A DNA stretch of 48,614 bases from Streptomyces sp. AV19 (GCF_015999245.1 NZ_JAEAMR010000005.1:66448-115061), one strand, 5' to 3'; shown: positions 7,531 to 18,700, counted from the stretch's first letter. Notes: generated by a model from the letters alone, not told the origin. Translations and numbers: made by a program.

Positions 7531-8418
7531 ATGAAGATCATCGTTCACGACACCGCCTCCGCCATGCTCGACCTCCTCCGCCGCCCCCTCCACCAGCGCC
7601 CCGACGCCCTGCGGGACATGCTCGCCCCGATCCAGGACGTCATGTCCCGGGTGGGCATCCCGGACCAGGTCGAGATGCACCGCCAGGGTGCCGGGTTCCG
7701 GTTCGATCGGGACGATCCTCGGTACGCGGCGGCCGTGCTGCGGATGCGGGACGCCGGCGTGTGGAGCAGGGTCGAGGAGTCGCTCGGCGCCGCTTGGGAG
7801 CGGATCAGCGGGGCCGTACCCGGGGTCGGGCACGCCGAGACCGTTCATGTTGTGCTGGTTCTCGGCGACCCGGATGACCATCACCTGACCGTCCGCAGCA
7901 GCGGTTACCTCGGGATGGGCGGGATTCCCGGGGCGATCCATCTGCTGATGTGGCCTACCGAGACGAGCCTGGAGAAGATCGGGCACGCCGCCGCCCACGA
8001 GCTGCACCACAACATCCGCTACGCGAACGTCGCCTGGGACCCCATGACCGTCACCGTCGGCGAACAGGTCGTCGCCGAGGGGCTCGCCGAGGCTTTCGTG
8101 CGGGAGCTGGGCGGGGACGCGGCCATGGGGCCCTGGGCGACCCGGCTGAGCGGTACCGAACTGGACAGCCCGTACGAGAGGATCGCCGCCGCCGTCGACG
8201 TGGCCGGGATGCGGAACCTGCCCCCGTACGTCTACGGCGACGCCACCGCTCGGCTCATGGGGTTCGAACCCGTGGGGCTTCCCGACTTCGCCGGATACGC
8301 GGCCGGGCTGCGGATCGCCGACGCCCACCTCGCCGCCTCCGGGCTGACCGCCGCCGCCAGCGTCGCCCTGCCGGCGCGGGAGGTTCTCGCCAACGCGGGG
8401 GTGCCCACGAACGCGTGA
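7531..8418 (+). CDS. DUF2268 putative zinc protease
   Basis: 295 residues. The gluzincin-type motif H156-E-L-H-H160 lies in AAHELHHNIRY, and VVAEGLAEAFVRELGG downstream supplies a probable third ligand (Glu). This arrangement is typical of DUF2268 putative Zn-dependent proteases. There is no signal peptide, so a cytoplasmic location is likely. ATG 7531 is supported by the promoter immediately upstream, which leaves no room for a longer protein or a ribosome site. In Streptomyces such genes are often linked to MerR-type regulators, consistent with the palindromic promoter. The natural substrate is unknown. Confidence 0.8.
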   Translation: MKIIVHDTASAMLDLLRRPLHQRPDALRDMLAPIQDVMSRVGIPDQVEMHRQGAGFRFDRDDPRYAAAVLRMRDAGVWSRVEESLGAAWERISGAVPGVGHAETVHVVLVLGDPDDHHLTVRSSGYLGMGGIPGAIHLLMWPTETSLEKIGHAAAHELHHNIRYANVAWDPMTVTVGEQVVAEGLAEAFVRELGGDAAMGPWATRLSGTELDSPYERIAAAVDVAGMRNLPPYVYGDATARLMGFEPVGLPDFAGYAAGLRIADAHLAASGLTAAASVALPAREVLANAGVPTNA

Positions 8419-8460
8419 CCGTCCTGTCACCCGTGTGCCGTCGATCACTCGTCATGGACT

Positions 8461-8478
8461 TACTAGGACGTCCAACTA
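8461..8478 (+). promoter_or_regulatory. Palindromic operator-like site upstream of the B12 leader
   Basis: TACTAGGACGTCCAACTA is an imperfect palindrome centred on GGACGTCC (7 of 9 positions symmetric). It lies just upstream of the cobalamin leader and overlaps TATATC (8477-8482), a possible -10. It is a plausible repressor site for the valine-catabolism operon. The regulator is not in the window. Confidence 0.4.
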
Positions 8479-8494
8479 TATCGTCGTGACCAAG

Positions 8495-8645
8495 GCCCGC
8501 GGTGCAGGGAAGCCGGTGCGAATCCGGCGCGGTCCCGCCACTGTGACCGGGGAGCGTACCGCCGTCAACACGCCACTGACGCAAGGCCGTCGGGAAGGCG
8601 GGCGGGGCGCGGGGATCCGGGAGTCAGGATACCGGCCGCGGGGTG
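8495..8645 (+). promoter_or_regulatory. Cobalamin (B12) riboswitch
   Basis: The conserved core is clear: GGTGCAGGGAAGCCGGTG at 8501-8518, then AATCCGGCGCGGTCCCGCCA at 8521-8540 and CTGTGA at 8541-8546. The downstream B12 box appears as GAGTCAGGATACCGGCC at 8621-8637. Between them lie pairing arms, as expected for the adenosylcobalamin aptamer. It faces the operon starting at 8863. The first reading frame after the box is a 16-codon ORF at 8665. A stem CACCGG-GAAA-CCGGTG (8784-8799) lies further downstream and could take part in the switch. The boundaries are approximate. Confidence 0.85.
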
Positions 8646-8664
8646 ATCCGTGTTGTCCACGAGG

Positions 8665-8715
8665 ATGGAGCAGACACGCATGGCACCGGTCCGCACCCAC
8701 GACCGACCCGGGTGA
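8665..8715 (+). CDS. Possible 16-residue leader ORF after the riboswitch
   Basis: ATG 8665 (or ATG 8680, same frame) opens a 16-codon frame, MEQTRMAPVRTHDRPG, ending at TGA 8713-8715. ATG 8680 has GAGGATGGAG 10 bases upstream, a normal ribosome site placed where B12 riboswitches usually mask one. It may be a translated leader, or the stub left after loss of the original riboswitch target. About 147 bases separate it from the dehydrogenase gene. Confidence 0.3.
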   Translation: MEQTRMAPVRTHDRPG

Positions 8716-8862
8716 TCCGACGGAGCGCACGCGCCCCCGCGCGTCCTCGCAATCACGCTCCCGCGTCCCACGGCCCGCCCCGCCACCGGGAAACCGGTGC
8801 GCGGCGGCCCGCCGTGCCATCCCCGCTTCTCATCCGACGAGTCCGACGAGAGCAGGCTCCCC

Positions 8863-10362
8863 TTGGTCCGCGAACTGACACACTTCATCGGCGGCGAGCG
8901 CACCCCCGGAACATCGGGGCTCCACGCCGAGGTGTACGACCCCAACACCGGCTCCGTACAGGCCCACGTCCCCCTCGCCTCCCACGAGGAGACCACCGCG
9001 GCCATCGCGGACGCGGCCGCCGCGCAGCCCGGGTGGGCCGACTGGAACCCCCAGCGCCGCGCCCGTGTCCTGCTGCGTTTCCTCCAGCTCGTGGAGGACG
9101 AGCGCGACTCCCTGGCCCGGCTGCTGTCCGCCGAGCACGGCAAGACCCTCGCCGACGCCCACGGCGACCTCCAGCGCGGCCTGGAGGTCGTCGAGTTCGC
9201 GGCCGGTATCCCGCACCTGCTCAAGGGCGAGTTCACCGACAACGCGGGCAGCGGCATCGACGTCCACTCGCTGCGCGCCCCGCTGGGCGTCGTGGCCGGG
9301 ATCACGCCGTTCAACTTCCCCGCCATGATCCCGCTGTGGAAGGCCGCGCCGGCCCTCGCCTGCGGCAACGCCTTCGTCCTCAAGCCGTCCGAGCGCGCCC
9401 CCTCCGTCCCGCTGCGCCTCGCCGAGCTGTTCCTGGAGGCCGGGCTGCCCGCGGGCGTGTTCAACGTGGTCAACGGCGACAAGACCGCCGTGAACGTCCT
9501 GCTGGAGGACCCGCGGGTCCAGGCCGTGGGCTTCGTCGGCTCGACCCCGATCGCGGCGCACGTCTACGCCACCGCCGCCGCCCGGGGCAAGCGCGCCCAG
9601 TGCTTCGGCGGCGCCAAGAACCACATGATCGTGATGCCGGACGCCGACCTCGACCAGGTGGTCGACGCCCTCGTCGGCGCCGGCTACGGGGCGGCGGGCG
9701 AGCGCTGCATGGCCGTCTCCGTCGCCGTGCCCGTCGGCGAGGAGACCGCCGACCGGCTCGTCGCCCGGCTCAAGGAGCGCATCGGCGCGCTGCGCGTCGG
9801 CCGCTCCGACGACCCCGAGGCCGACTTCGGGCCGCTGGTCAGCCGGGACGCCCTGGACCGGGTGCGCCGCTACGTCGACATCGGCGCCACCGAGGGCGCC
9901 GAACTCGTCGTGGACGGGCGCGGGTTCACCCTGCCCGGCCATGAGAACGGCTTCTTCGCCGGCCCCACCCTCTTCGACCACGTCTCGACGAACATGCGCG
10001 TCTACCGCGAGGAGATCTTCGGCCCCGTGCTGTGCGTGGTGCGCGCCGCCGACTACGCCGAGGCCCTGCGCCTGCCCAGCGAGCACCCCTACGGCAACGG
10101 CGTGGCGATCTTCACCCGTGACGGGGACACCGCGCGGGACTTCGCCCGCCGCGTCAACACCGGCATGGTCGGGATCAACGTACCGATCCCGGTGCCCGTC
10201 GCCTACCACACCTTCGGCGGCTGGAAGCGCTCCGGCTTCGGCGATCTCAACCAGCACGGCCCCGACGCCATCCGCTTCTACACCCGCACCAAGACCGTCA
10301 CCTCGCGCTGGCCCTCCGGGGTCAAGGAGGGCGCGAGCTTCTCCATCCCGACGATGGAGTGA
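8863..10362 (+). CDS. mmsA: Methylmalonate-semialdehyde dehydrogenase (CoA-acylating)
   Basis: 499 residues, a normal length for the family. The enzyme converts methylmalonate semialdehyde to propionyl-CoA (and malonate semialdehyde to acetyl-CoA) with NAD+ and CoA, near the end of valine breakdown. Family signatures include FIGGERTPGTSG at the start, GITPFNFPAMIPLW, FVGSTPIA and the catalytic C282 in GERCMAVSVA. A Glu is not needed at the usual ALDH general-base position, because this family transfers to CoA. TTG 8863 is chosen because it gives the normal family N-terminus and has an AGCAGG upstream; GTG 8797 in the same frame would add 22 atypical residues. It is the first gene of a five-gene valine operon behind a B12 riboswitch. 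Confidence 0.9.
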   Translation: MVRELTHFIGGERTPGTSGLHAEVYDPNTGSVQAHVPLASHEETTAAIADAAAAQPGWADWNPQRRARVLLRFLQLVEDERDSLARLLSAEHGKTLADAHGDLQRGLEVVEFAAGIPHLLKGEFTDNAGSGIDVHSLRAPLGVVAGITPFNFPAMIPLWKAAPALACGNAFVLKPSERAPSVPLRLAELFLEAGLPAGVFNVVNGDKTAVNVLLEDPRVQAVGFVGSTPIAAHVYATAAARGKRAQCFGGAKNHMIVMPDADLDQVVDALVGAGYGAAGERCMAVSVAVPVGEETADRLVARLKERIGALRVGRSDDPEADFGPLVSRDALDRVRRYVDIGATEGAELVVDGRGFTLPGHENGFFAGPTLFDHVSTNMRVYREEIFGPVLCVVRAADYAEALRLPSEHPYGNGVAIFTRDGDTARDFARRVNTGMVGINVPIPVPVAYHTFGGWKRSGFGDLNQHGPDAIRFYTRTKTVTSRWPSGVKEGASFSIPTME

Positions 10363-10369
10363 CGGCCCC

Positions 10370-11527
10370 ATGACAGCCACCTTGTCCAATCTGCTCTCCG
10401 ACGAGCAAGCCGCCATCGCGGAGACCGCGCGGGACTTCGCCGCCGAGCACCTCGCCCCGCACGCCGTCGCCTGGGACCGCGACAAGCACTTCCCCGCCGA
10501 CGTCCTGCGCAAGGGCGCCGCCCTCGGGCTCGGCGGCGTCTACGTCCGCGAGGAGCACGGCGGTTCCGGCCTCACCCGCTCCGACGGGGTGCTCGTCTTC
10601 GAGGAACTGGCCACCGGCTGCCCGTCGATCGCGGGCTACTTCTCGATCCACAACATGGTCGCCTGGATGATCGACCGCTACGGCGACGACGCCCAGCGCG
10701 CCCGCTGGCTGCCCGGCCTGTGCGCGATGGACGACTTCGGCAGCTACTGCCTGACCGAACCCGGGGCCGGCTCGGACGCCTCCGCGCTGAGCACCCGCGC
10801 CGTGCGCGACGGCGACCACTACATCCTCACCGGAGTCAAGCAGTTCATCTCCGGCGCCGGCACCTCCCGGATCTACGTCGTCATGGCCCGTACCGGCGAG
10901 CCCGGCCCGCGCGGGGTGAGCGCCTTCGTCGTCGAACGGGACGACGCCGGGCTGTCGTTCGGCCCGAACGAGCGGAAGATGGGCTGGAACGCCCAGCCCA
11001 CCCGGCAGGTGATCCTCGACGGGGTCCGCGTCCCCGCGGGCCGGCGGCTCGGCGCCGAGGGGGACGGCTTCCGCATCGCCATGCACGGCCTCAACGGCGG
11101 CCGTCTCGGCATCGCCGCCTGTTCCCTCGGCGGCGCCCGCAGCGCCCTGGCCCGCAGCCTGGCGTACCTCGCCGACCGCGAGGCGTTCGGCGCCCCGCTG
11201 CTCGACGCGCAGGCGCTGCGGTTCCGGCTGGCCGACATGGAGACCGAGCTCACCGCCGCCCGCGCCCTGGTCCACCAGGCGGCGCGGGCGCTGGACCAGG
11301 GGCTGGACCAGGCCGCGCAGCTGTGCGCGATGGCCAAGCGGTTCGCCACCGACACCGGCTACGCGGTCGCCGACCAGGCCCTGCAACTGCACGGCGGCTA
11401 CGGCTACCTCAACGAGTACGGAATCGAGAAGATCGTCCGAGATCTTCGCGTGCACCGGATCCTGGAAGGAACGAACGAGATCATGCGCCTCATCGTGGCC
11501 CGCGGGCTGACGGGAGCCGGCCGATGA
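10370..11527 (+). CDS. Acyl-CoA dehydrogenase, probably isobutyryl-CoA dehydrogenase
   Basis: 385 residues with the three-domain acyl-CoA dehydrogenase fold: FAD signature YCLTEPGAGSDASAL, then KQFISGAG, and the C-terminal QLHGGYGYLNEYGIEK. The catalytic base is E366 in RILEGTNEIMR. It introduces a double bond into isobutyryl-CoA to give methacrylyl-CoA, using FAD and electron-transfer flavoprotein. The substrate is inferred from its place between mmsA and the hydroxyisobutyryl-CoA hydrolase. It starts 7 bases after mmsA, and its stop overlaps the next start by ATGA, so the genes are translationally coupled. Confidence 0.88.
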   Translation: MTATLSNLLSDEQAAIAETARDFAAEHLAPHAVAWDRDKHFPADVLRKGAALGLGGVYVREEHGGSGLTRSDGVLVFEELATGCPSIAGYFSIHNMVAWMIDRYGDDAQRARWLPGLCAMDDFGSYCLTEPGAGSDASALSTRAVRDGDHYILTGVKQFISGAGTSRIYVVMARTGEPGPRGVSAFVVERDDAGLSFGPNERKMGWNAQPTRQVILDGVRVPAGRRLGAEGDGFRIAMHGLNGGRLGIAACSLGGARSALARSLAYLADREAFGAPLLDAQALRFRLADMETELTAARALVHQAARALDQGLDQAAQLCAMAKRFATDTGYAVADQALQLHGGYGYLNEYGIEKIVRDLRVHRILEGTNEIMRLIVARGLTGAGR

Positions 11528-12615
11528 CGACGGCCGCCGACGACCGCGTACTCGACGACCATGTACTCCTGCGCACCGAGGGACGCGCGGGCTACCTCAC
11601 CCTCAACCGCCCCAAGGCCCTCAACGCCCTCACCCATGACATGGTCCGTGCCGTCGACGAGGCCCTGGCCCGGTGGGAGAAGGACCCGGCCGTCGAGACC
11701 GTGGTGATCTCCGGGGCGGGCGACCGCGGCCTGTGCGCCGGGGGCGACATCCGCGCCATCCACGACGACGCCCGCACCGGCGGCACCGCGTCGGCGGACT
11801 TCTGGCGGGACGAGTACCGGCTCAACGCCCTGATCGCCCACTACCCCAAGCCGTACGTCGCTCTCATGGACGGCATCGTCATGGGCGGCGGCGTCGGCGT
11901 CTCCGCCCACGGCAGCGTACGGATCGTCACCGAGCGGTCCAAGGTGGCCATGCCGGAGACCGGTATCGGCTTCGTCCCCGACGTCGGCGGCACCTACCTC
12001 CTCGCGCTCGCCCCCGGCGAACTGGGCACCCACCTCGCGCTCACCGGCGCCCCGGTGGGCGCGGCGGACGCTCTGCTGTGCGGGCTCGCCGACCACTTCG
12101 TCCCCTCCGGCGAGCTGCCCGCCCTGGCCGCGGAGCTGGCCCACGCCCCCGTCCACGACGTCCTCGCCCGGCACGTCCGCCCGGCCCCGCCCGGCGGACT
12201 CGCCGGGCAGCGGGCGTGGATCGACCACTGCTACGCGGCCGGCACCGTCGAGGAGATCGTGGCCCGGCTGCGGGCCCGCGACGAGCCGGCCGCGCGCGAG
12301 GCCGCCGCGACGCTGCTGACGAAGTCCCCCACCTCCCTCAAGGTCACCCTGACCGCGTTGCGCCGCGCCCGGGAACTCGGGCCGCTGGAGCGGGTCCTGG
12401 AGCAGGAGTACCGCGTCTCGTGCGCGGCCCTGTCCTCCCCCGACCTCGTCGAGGGCATCCGCGCCCAGGTGATCGACAAGGACCGCGACCCCAAGTGGTC
12501 CCCCGCGCGGCTCGCCGACGTCGAGGCGGAGGACGTGGCCCGGTTCTTCACCCCGGTCCCGGGACGCGAGCTGCGCCTGGCGTCCTCCGGGTCGCCGCAG
12601 GAGGTGCCCTGGTGA
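11524..12615 (+). CDS. 3-Hydroxyisobutyryl-CoA hydrolase-type enoyl-CoA hydratase/isomerase
   Basis: 363 residues, longer than a simple enoyl-CoA hydratase and typical of the HIBCH branch. The crotonase fold shows [13 protein letters not shown], the oxyanion-loop segment [15 protein letters not shown] and [18 protein letters not shown], followed by [17 protein letters not shown]. The longer C-terminal domain includes [15 protein letters not shown] and the tail [13 protein letters not shown], both usual in HIBCH proteins. It releases 3-hydroxyisobutyrate from its CoA ester in valine catabolism. The gene overlaps its neighbours on both sides by 4 bases. Confidence 0.88.
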   Translation: MTTAADDRVLDDHVLLRTEGRAGYLTLNRPKALNALTHDMVRAVDEALARWEKDPAVETVVISGAGDRGLCAGGDIRAIHDDARTGGTASADFWRDEYRLNALIAHYPKPYVALMDGIVMGGGVGVSAHGSVRIVTERSKVAMPETGIGFVPDVGGTYLLALAPGELGTHLALTGAPVGAADALLCGLADHFVPSGELPALAAELAHAPVHDVLARHVRPAPPGGLAGQRAWIDHCYAAGTVEEIVARLRARDEPAAREAAATLLTKSPTSLKVTLTALRRARELGPLERVLEQEYRVSCAALSSPDLVEGIRAQVIDKDRDPKWSPARLADVEAEDVARFFTPVPGRELRLASSGSPQEVPW

Positions 12616-13549
12616 GCGAGGTCGTCGCCTTCATAGGGCTGGGCCGGATGGGCGGTCCGATGGCCGCGCGCCTGGTCGCGGCCGGGCACCGGGTGCTCGG
12701 GCACGACCTGGTGCCGGAGCTGCTCGCCGCCGCCGTCGGGCGGGGCGTCGAGGCCGCCGCGTCGGCCGCCGGGGCGGCGGCGGAGGCCGACGTGGTCGTC
12801 ACCATGCTGCCGACCGGCCGCCACGTCCTGGCCCTCTACCGGGACGAGGGCCTGCTCGCCGCGGCCCGGCCCGGCACGCTCTTCCTCGACTGCTCGACCA
12901 TCGCCGTCGCCGACGCCCGGGCCGCCCACGAGGCCGCCCGGGCCGCCGGCCACCGGGCGCTCGACGCCCCGGTGTCCGGCGGGGTGGTGGGCGCCGAGGC
13001 GGGCACGCTGACCTTCATGGCCGGCGGCGGCGCGGAGGAGTTCGCCCGCGCCGAGCCGCTCCTGTCCGCCATGGGGGCGCGGGCCGTGCACTGCGGGGAC
13101 GCCGGTGCCGGACAGGCCGCCAAGATCTGCAACAACATGATCCTGGGCATCTCGATGATCGCCGTCAGCGAGGCGTTCGTCCTGGGCGAGAGCCTGGGGC
13201 TGAGCCACCAGGCGCTCTACGACGTGGCCTCCGCGTCCTCCGGCCAGTGCTGGGCGCTCACCACGAACTGCCCCGTCCCCGGCCCGGTCCCGGCCAGCCC
13301 GGCCAACCGCGACTACCGGCCCGGCTTCTCCGCCCCGCTGATGGCCAAGGACCTGCGGCTGGCGGCGGACGCGGCCCGGGCGGGCGGGGTCGCCGCCGAA
13401 CTCGGTCTGCGCGCCGCACAGTTGTACGCCGAGTTCGCCGAGGGCGAGGGCGCGGAGCAGGACTTCTCCGGCATCGTCCGCGCCCTGCGGCAGCGCCCGG
13501 CCCCGCCGGCCGAGACCCCGACCGCCACCGACCAGAACGGAACTCCCAC

Positions 13550-13553
<4 letters not shown>
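12612..13553 (+). CDS. mmsB: 3-Hydroxyisobutyrate dehydrogenase
   Basis: 313 residues starting at GTG 12612, which overlaps the previous stop (GTGA). The N-terminal Rossmann fold carries [13 protein letters not shown] for NAD+ binding. [16 protein letters not shown] forms the substrate loop, and [15 protein letters not shown] includes the catalytic Lys. The C-terminal helical domain is complete, with a short Pro/Thr-rich tail. It oxidises 3-hydroxyisobutyrate to methylmalonate semialdehyde, the substrate of the first gene in this operon, so the set is internally consistent. Confidence 0.9.
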
Positions 13554-14329
<776 letters not shown>

Positions 14330-14334
14330 CGAAT

Positions 14335-14367
14335 CCGGAGCGGCCCGCCCCGGGCCGGCCGCTCCGG
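14335..14367 (+). terminator. Terminator of the valine operon
   Basis: CCGGAGCGGCC (14335-14345) pairs perfectly with GGCCGCTCCGG (14357-14367) over an 11-base loop, 5 bases after the stop codon. It separates the catabolic operon from the PKS promoter. Confidence 0.7.
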
Positions 14368-14501
14368 CCGAACCAACCCCCTTCCCTTCACTCTGGGTTA
14401 CGCTCCGGCGCGCACGCCGGGGGACGCACATGACGCGGGCAAGCGCCCGCCGCACATGACGCGCCGTCGAGCGCACCACGCGCCCCCGTGAAACGGAACT
14501 C

Positions 14502-14549
14502 CCTACGCTGTAGGCGACCTTGACCCCTCACGGACCGCACACCTAGCCT
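14502..14549 (+). promoter_or_regulatory. Candidate promoter and operator of the PKS operon
   Basis: TTGACC (14520-14525) and TAGCCT (14544-14549) are separated by 18 bases, a fair sigma-70-type promoter. The dyad CCTAC-GCT-GTAGG (14502-14514) sits just upstream of the -35 and may bind a regulator. The rest of the 396-base gap 14330-14725 contains no gene. The ribosome site GAAGGAGAAG precedes ATG 14726. Confidence 0.45.
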
Positions 14550-14725
14550 TACAAAGGTGCGCCGAAATCCAATTCGGCCAACACCTGTGCGCGGAGCCGC
14601 GGTGAGCCGGGGTCCGAGAGCTCGGCAGAGATACGTGTGACGCTCCGCAACTGATGGCTGTCCCAGGTCGCGGCCCCGTCGGGCCGCCGGACAGCGCCGT
14701 CCCCCACCGCCGAAGGAGAAGTGGT

Positions 14726-17700
14726 ATGGCCGCTGAGCCCATCGCGTTAGTAGGGATCGGATGCACACTCCCCGGTAAGGTGCACGGGCTGGACGACATA
14801 CACACCGTTCTGCGGGAAGGCCGGGACTGCGTCGAGGAGATCCCGCCCAGCAGGTGGGACGTGGACGCGTTCTACGATCCCGATCCCCTGGCCCCCGGCA
14901 AGACCTATATCCGCCACGGCGGCTTCGTCGAGGACGTCGACCGCTTCGACGCGGCCTTCTTCGGGATCTCGGACGCCGAGGCGGTCCGCATGGACCCGCA
15001 GCACCGCCTCCTCCTGCAGACCGTGTGGCACGCCCTGGAGCACGCCGGGCAGAACCCCGAGGAGCTCAGGGGCAGCAACACCGGCGTTTTCGTCGCCCTG
15101 ATGAACAGCAACACCTACGGCTTCCTCAAGCACGACACCGAGGGACTCAAGGGTGTCACCGCCTACGACGCGATGAGCGACGCGAACAGCATCAGCGCCG
15201 GGCGCATCGCGCACTTCCTGGATCTGAGGGGGCCGTGCTTCGCGGTCGACACCGCCTGCTCCGGGTCGCTGGTCGCCCTGCACCTGGCCCGGCAGTCCAT
15301 CCTCACGGGTGAGTGCGACTCGGCGATCGTCGCCGGGGTCAACCTGATCCTCGACCCCCATATCCACGTCGCCTTCTGCAAGTTGGGGCTGTTCTCCCCC
15401 AGCGGGCAGTGCCGCGCCTTCGACGCCAAGGCGGACGGGTACGTCCGCAGCGAGGGCTGCGTGGCCGCACTGGTACGCCGCCAGTCGCTCGCCGAGGAGC
15501 GCGGCGACCCCATCCTGGCGAGCGTGATCGGCACCGCGATCAACCACGACGGGCACACCCCCGCGCTGACCGCCCCCAACGGCCGGACCCAGGAGGAGGT
15601 GATCCGCACCGTCCTCTCCCGCACCGGCGTCGACCCCTCCCAGGTCGACTACGTCGAGGCCCACGGCACCGGGACGCCGGTCGGCGATCCCATCGAGATG
15701 AGCGCCATCGCCAACGCCTACGGCCGGTTCCACACCGCGGACCGGCCGCTGCACGTCGGCTCGGTGAAGACCAACTTCGGGCACACCGAATCCGCCGCCG
15801 GCCTCCTCGGCATCGCCAAGGCCGCCCTCTCCCTGCACCACGGGACCATCTACCCCAGCGTCCACCTGGACCGGCTGAACCCCAAGATCGACCTCGACGG
15901 CGCCTCGGTGGAGGTCCCCACCGAGCCCGTGCCCTGGCCGCGCGGCGACACCCCGCGCCTGGCCGCCGTCAACTCCTTCGGCTACAGCGGCACCAACGCC
16001 CACGCGATCCTGCGGGAGGCACCGCTGCCGCGGCCCGTCACCGGCGGGGCGAAGCCGCGTCCGGCCGAACTGCTGGTGCTGTCCGCCAAGTCCCCCGAGG
16101 CCCTGGACGATCTGGCCGACCGCTGGGCGGAGCACCTCTCCCGGACCGACCGGGAGACCCTGCCGCCGGCCGTCTTCACCGCCGCCGGGCGCGCCGCACT
16201 CCGCCACCGCCTCGCGGTGACCGGGCGCAGCGGCATCGAGATGGCCAACGACCTCCGGCTGTGGCGGACCCGGCGCACCCCTCCGTCGGTCGTCGCCGGC
16301 CGTCCGGCCAGGCCCGCGAAGACGGCCTTCGTCTTCACCGGCCAGGGCGTGCAGTACCCGGGCATGGCCCGTGAACTGTACGAGAACGAACCGGCGTTCG
16401 CCGAGGCCCTCGACCGGTGCGCCGCCGTCCTGGACGCCGAACTTCCCGTTCCGCTGAAGCGGCTGCTCTTCGAGGAGCAGCCCCCGGAGACCCTCGACGA
16501 CACGCGGCTGGCCCAGCCGGCGCTGTTCGCCGTCGAGTACGCCCTCGCCGAACTGCTGCGTTCCTGGGGGGCGGTACCGGACGCGGTGGTCGGGCACAGC
16601 ATCGGCGAGATCGTCGCGGCCTGTGTCGCCGGCATGCTCCCCCTGGAGGACGCGGCGCGCTTCAGCGCGGTGCGCGGCCGCCTCATGGGCGAACTGCCGC
16701 GCGAAGGCGTGATGCTGGCGATCGGCGCGGACCCGGAGACCGTCCGGGGATGGCTGTCCGGGCGGGAGGCCGACGTCTCCGTGGCCGCTGTCAACGGACC
16801 GCGCGCCGTGGTCGTCTCGGGCCGGGCGGAGGCCGTGGACGAGGTGGCGCGCCTCGCCGGGGAGCAGGGCTGCCGGACGACCCGGCTGCGCACGTCCCAC
16901 GCCTTCCACTCGCCGCTGATGGACCCGATCCTGCCCGAACTGGCCAAGGCGGCCGCCGCGCTCCGCCCGTCCGCCCCGGCGGTCCCGGTGTTCTCCGACG
17001 TCACCGGCGAGGCCCTGACCGGCGCGGAGGGGCCCGAGTACTGGAGCCGGCACGCCCGCCGGCCCGTCCGGTTCCACGACGGCCTGCGCGCGGTGTCCGG
17101 CCTGGGCTGCACGGTGGTCGTCGAGATCGGCCCGCATCCCGCTCTGCGGACGTACGTCCCCGAGGCGTTCGGCGACGGCGTGACGGTAATCCCCACGCTG
17201 CGGCGCGACGGGCGGGACGTGCGCAACCTGCTGGCCGCCGCGGGCGCCCTGTTCACGGCGGGCGCCACCGTCGACCTGCCCGCCCTCTACCGGGGCCCGC
17301 GCCACCGCCGTACCTCGTCCGCCCCGCGGTACCCGTTCCGCAAGGACCGGTACTGGGTGACGCCCGAGCCGGACGCCGGCCGCGACGGCACGGCCCAGCC
17401 GGCTCCGCGGCGGACCCCGGCGCCCCCCGCGGCCGAGCCGCGGCCGGAGCCCGTCCGGACCGTCCACCGGCACGAACTGCAGCCGGGCACCCCGTGGGCG
17501 GACCACCGCGTCCTCGGGTCGACGGTCTTCCCGGCCACCGGCTATCTGGAGCTGGCCGTGGAGGCGTACGCCTCGGCGAACGGCAACGGATCCGCGCCCG
17601 TCGAACTGACCGACGTCGACTTCGTCCGGCCGCTCGTCCTGACCCCGGCCAGGCCCACCGGCGTCCGGGTGGACCTGGAGGAGAACGGCGGTCCCACGCG

Positions 17701-18643
17701 CTTCCGGTTCACCGTGGCCGGGGGCGACGGCGACGGCCCGCCGCGGTACTGCCAGGGGAAGGTCGGCCCGGCCACCGCGCAGAACGGCTCCGGAACGCGC
17801 CCGGAGGAACTGCGGGCCGCGATGTCCACCGTGCTGGCACCCGGCAAGCTCTACGGGCTGCTGCGGGAGGACGGCATGGAGTACGGCGCGAGCTTCTCCA
17901 CCGTCCGCGAGCTGTGGCTCGACGAGGCCGGGGACCAGGCGCTCGGCCGGATCACCGCCGCTCCCGACGGCGCGGCACGGGTCGGTCACCGGCACCAGTT
18001 CGCGACCATGCTCGACGGCTGTCTGCACCTGACCGCCGCCGCGGCGCGCGAAGGCGCGGCCAAGGGCGCCTACATCCCGGTCGGGGTGGGCCGGATGGCG
18101 CTGCGCGGCCCGCTGCCCGACCAGGTCTGGGGCCATGTCCGCCTGCGGCCGAACGCCGAAGGGACCGCGTTCACGGCACGGTTGCGCGTCCTCGACGAGA
18201 CCGGCCGGATCCTCGCGGACCTCGACGACGTCGAGTTCCGGCGGATCGCCTCGCTGACCGACCCCTCGGCGGTCCCGGCCGCGCCGGCCGACGGCGACTC
18301 CCGGGAGAGCGTTGCCTCGCGGCAGGAACTGCGGGACCGCATCGAGCCACTCGCGGCCGGGGAACGCCGCCAGGCGGTCATCGGCTGGCTCACCGACGAG
18401 ATCACCGACACCCTCGGGCGGATGTCGGCCGAGCTGGAGATCGACCTCGACCACCTCGATCCCTCCCTGGCCCTGCTGGAGATCGGCCTGGACTCCCTGT
18501 CCATCACCGAACTCCAGCGCCGCATCCAGGAGAAGCTCGACTTCCGCTTCAAGGCGATGGAAGCGCTGGAGTACCAGAGCATCGAGGAACTGGCGGAGTA
18601 CCTCCTCCACCAGGTGATCCTGGCGGACCCGGCCGGCGCCTGA
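14726..18643 (+). CDS. Iterative type I polyketide synthase, KS-AT-DH-ACP (Jaw4-like)
   Basis: 1305 residues. The ketosynthase (1-430) has C178 in DTACSGS, H313 in EAHGTGT and H353 in NFGHTES. The acyltransferase (about 535-850) has S625 in GHSIGE and HAFH at 725-728, a malonyl-CoA signature. The dehydratase (about 910-1190) has H927 in [11 protein letters not shown] and D1097 in MLDGCLH. The acyl carrier domain carries S1257 in GLDSL. There is no ketoreductase, enoylreductase or thioesterase domain, so reduction must come in trans, most likely from the SDR two genes downstream. One module with a single extender would have to act repeatedly to give an unsaturated chain. The domain set and the neighbours match my recollection of the jawsamycin PKS Jaw4. 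Codon 8 is TTA (14747-14749), which would place translation under bldA tRNA control. ATG 14726 has GAAGGAGAAG upstream. Confidence 0.9.
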   Translation: MAAEPIALVGIGCTLPGKVHGLDDIHTVLREGRDCVEEIPPSRWDVDAFYDPDPLAPGKTYIRHGGFVEDVDRFDAAFFGISDAEAVRMDPQHRLLLQTVWHALEHAGQNPEELRGSNTGVFVALMNSNTYGFLKHDTEGLKGVTAYDAMSDANSISAGRIAHFLDLRGPCFAVDTACSGSLVALHLARQSILTGECDSAIVAGVNLILDPHIHVAFCKLGLFSPSGQCRAFDAKADGYVRSEGCVAALVRRQSLAEERGDPILASVIGTAINHDGHTPALTAPNGRTQEEVIRTVLSRTGVDPSQVDYVEAHGTGTPVGDPIEMSAIANAYGRFHTADRPLHVGSVKTNFGHTESAAGLLGIAKAALSLHHGTIYPSVHLDRLNPKIDLDGASVEVPTEPVPWPRGDTPRLAAVNSFGYSGTNAHAILREAPLPRPVTGGAKPRPAELLVLSAKSPEALDDLADRWAEHLSRTDRETLPPAVFTAAGRAALRHRLAVTGRSGIEMANDLRLWRTRRTPPSVVAGRPARPAKTAFVFTGQGVQYPGMARELYENEPAFAEALDRCAAVLDAELPVPLKRLLFEEQPPETLDDTRLAQPALFAVEYALAELLRSWGAVPDAVVGHSIGEIVAACVAGMLPLEDAARFSAVRGRLMGELPREGVMLAIGADPETVRGWLSGREADVSVAAVNGPRAVVVSGRAEAVDEVARLAGEQGCRTTRLRTSHAFHSPLMDPILPELAKAAAALRPSAPAVPVFSDVTGEALTGAEGPEYWSRHARRPVRFHDGLRAVSGLGCTVVVEIGPHPALRTYVPEAFGDGVTVIPTLRRDGRDVRNLLAAAGALFTAGATVDLPALYRGPRHRRTSSAPRYPFRKDRYWVTPEPDAGRDGTAQPAPRRTPAPPAAEPRPEPVRTVHRHELQPGTPWADHRVLGSTVFPATGYLELAVEAYASANGNGSAPVELTDVDFVRPLVLTPARPTGVRVDLEENGGPTRFRFTVAGGDGDGPPRYCQGKVGPATAQNGSGTRPEELRAAMSTVLAPGKLYGLLREDGMEYGASFSTVRELWLDEAGDQALGRITAAPDGAARVGHRHQFATMLDGCLHLTAAAAREGAAKGAYIPVGVGRMALRGPLPDQVWGHVRLRPNAEGTAFTARLRVLDETGRILADLDDVEFRRIASLTDPSAVPAAPADGDSRESVASRQELRDRIEPLAAGERRQAVIGWLTDEITDTLGRMSAELEIDLDHLDPSLALLEIGLDSLSITELQRRIQEKLDFRFKAMEALEYQSIEELAEYLLHQVILADPAGA

Positions 18644-18700
18644 GCCCCGCCCCCACCCCCACACCCGGCAGATCCCACCCAGAGGGGAAGTGCCCGCGAC

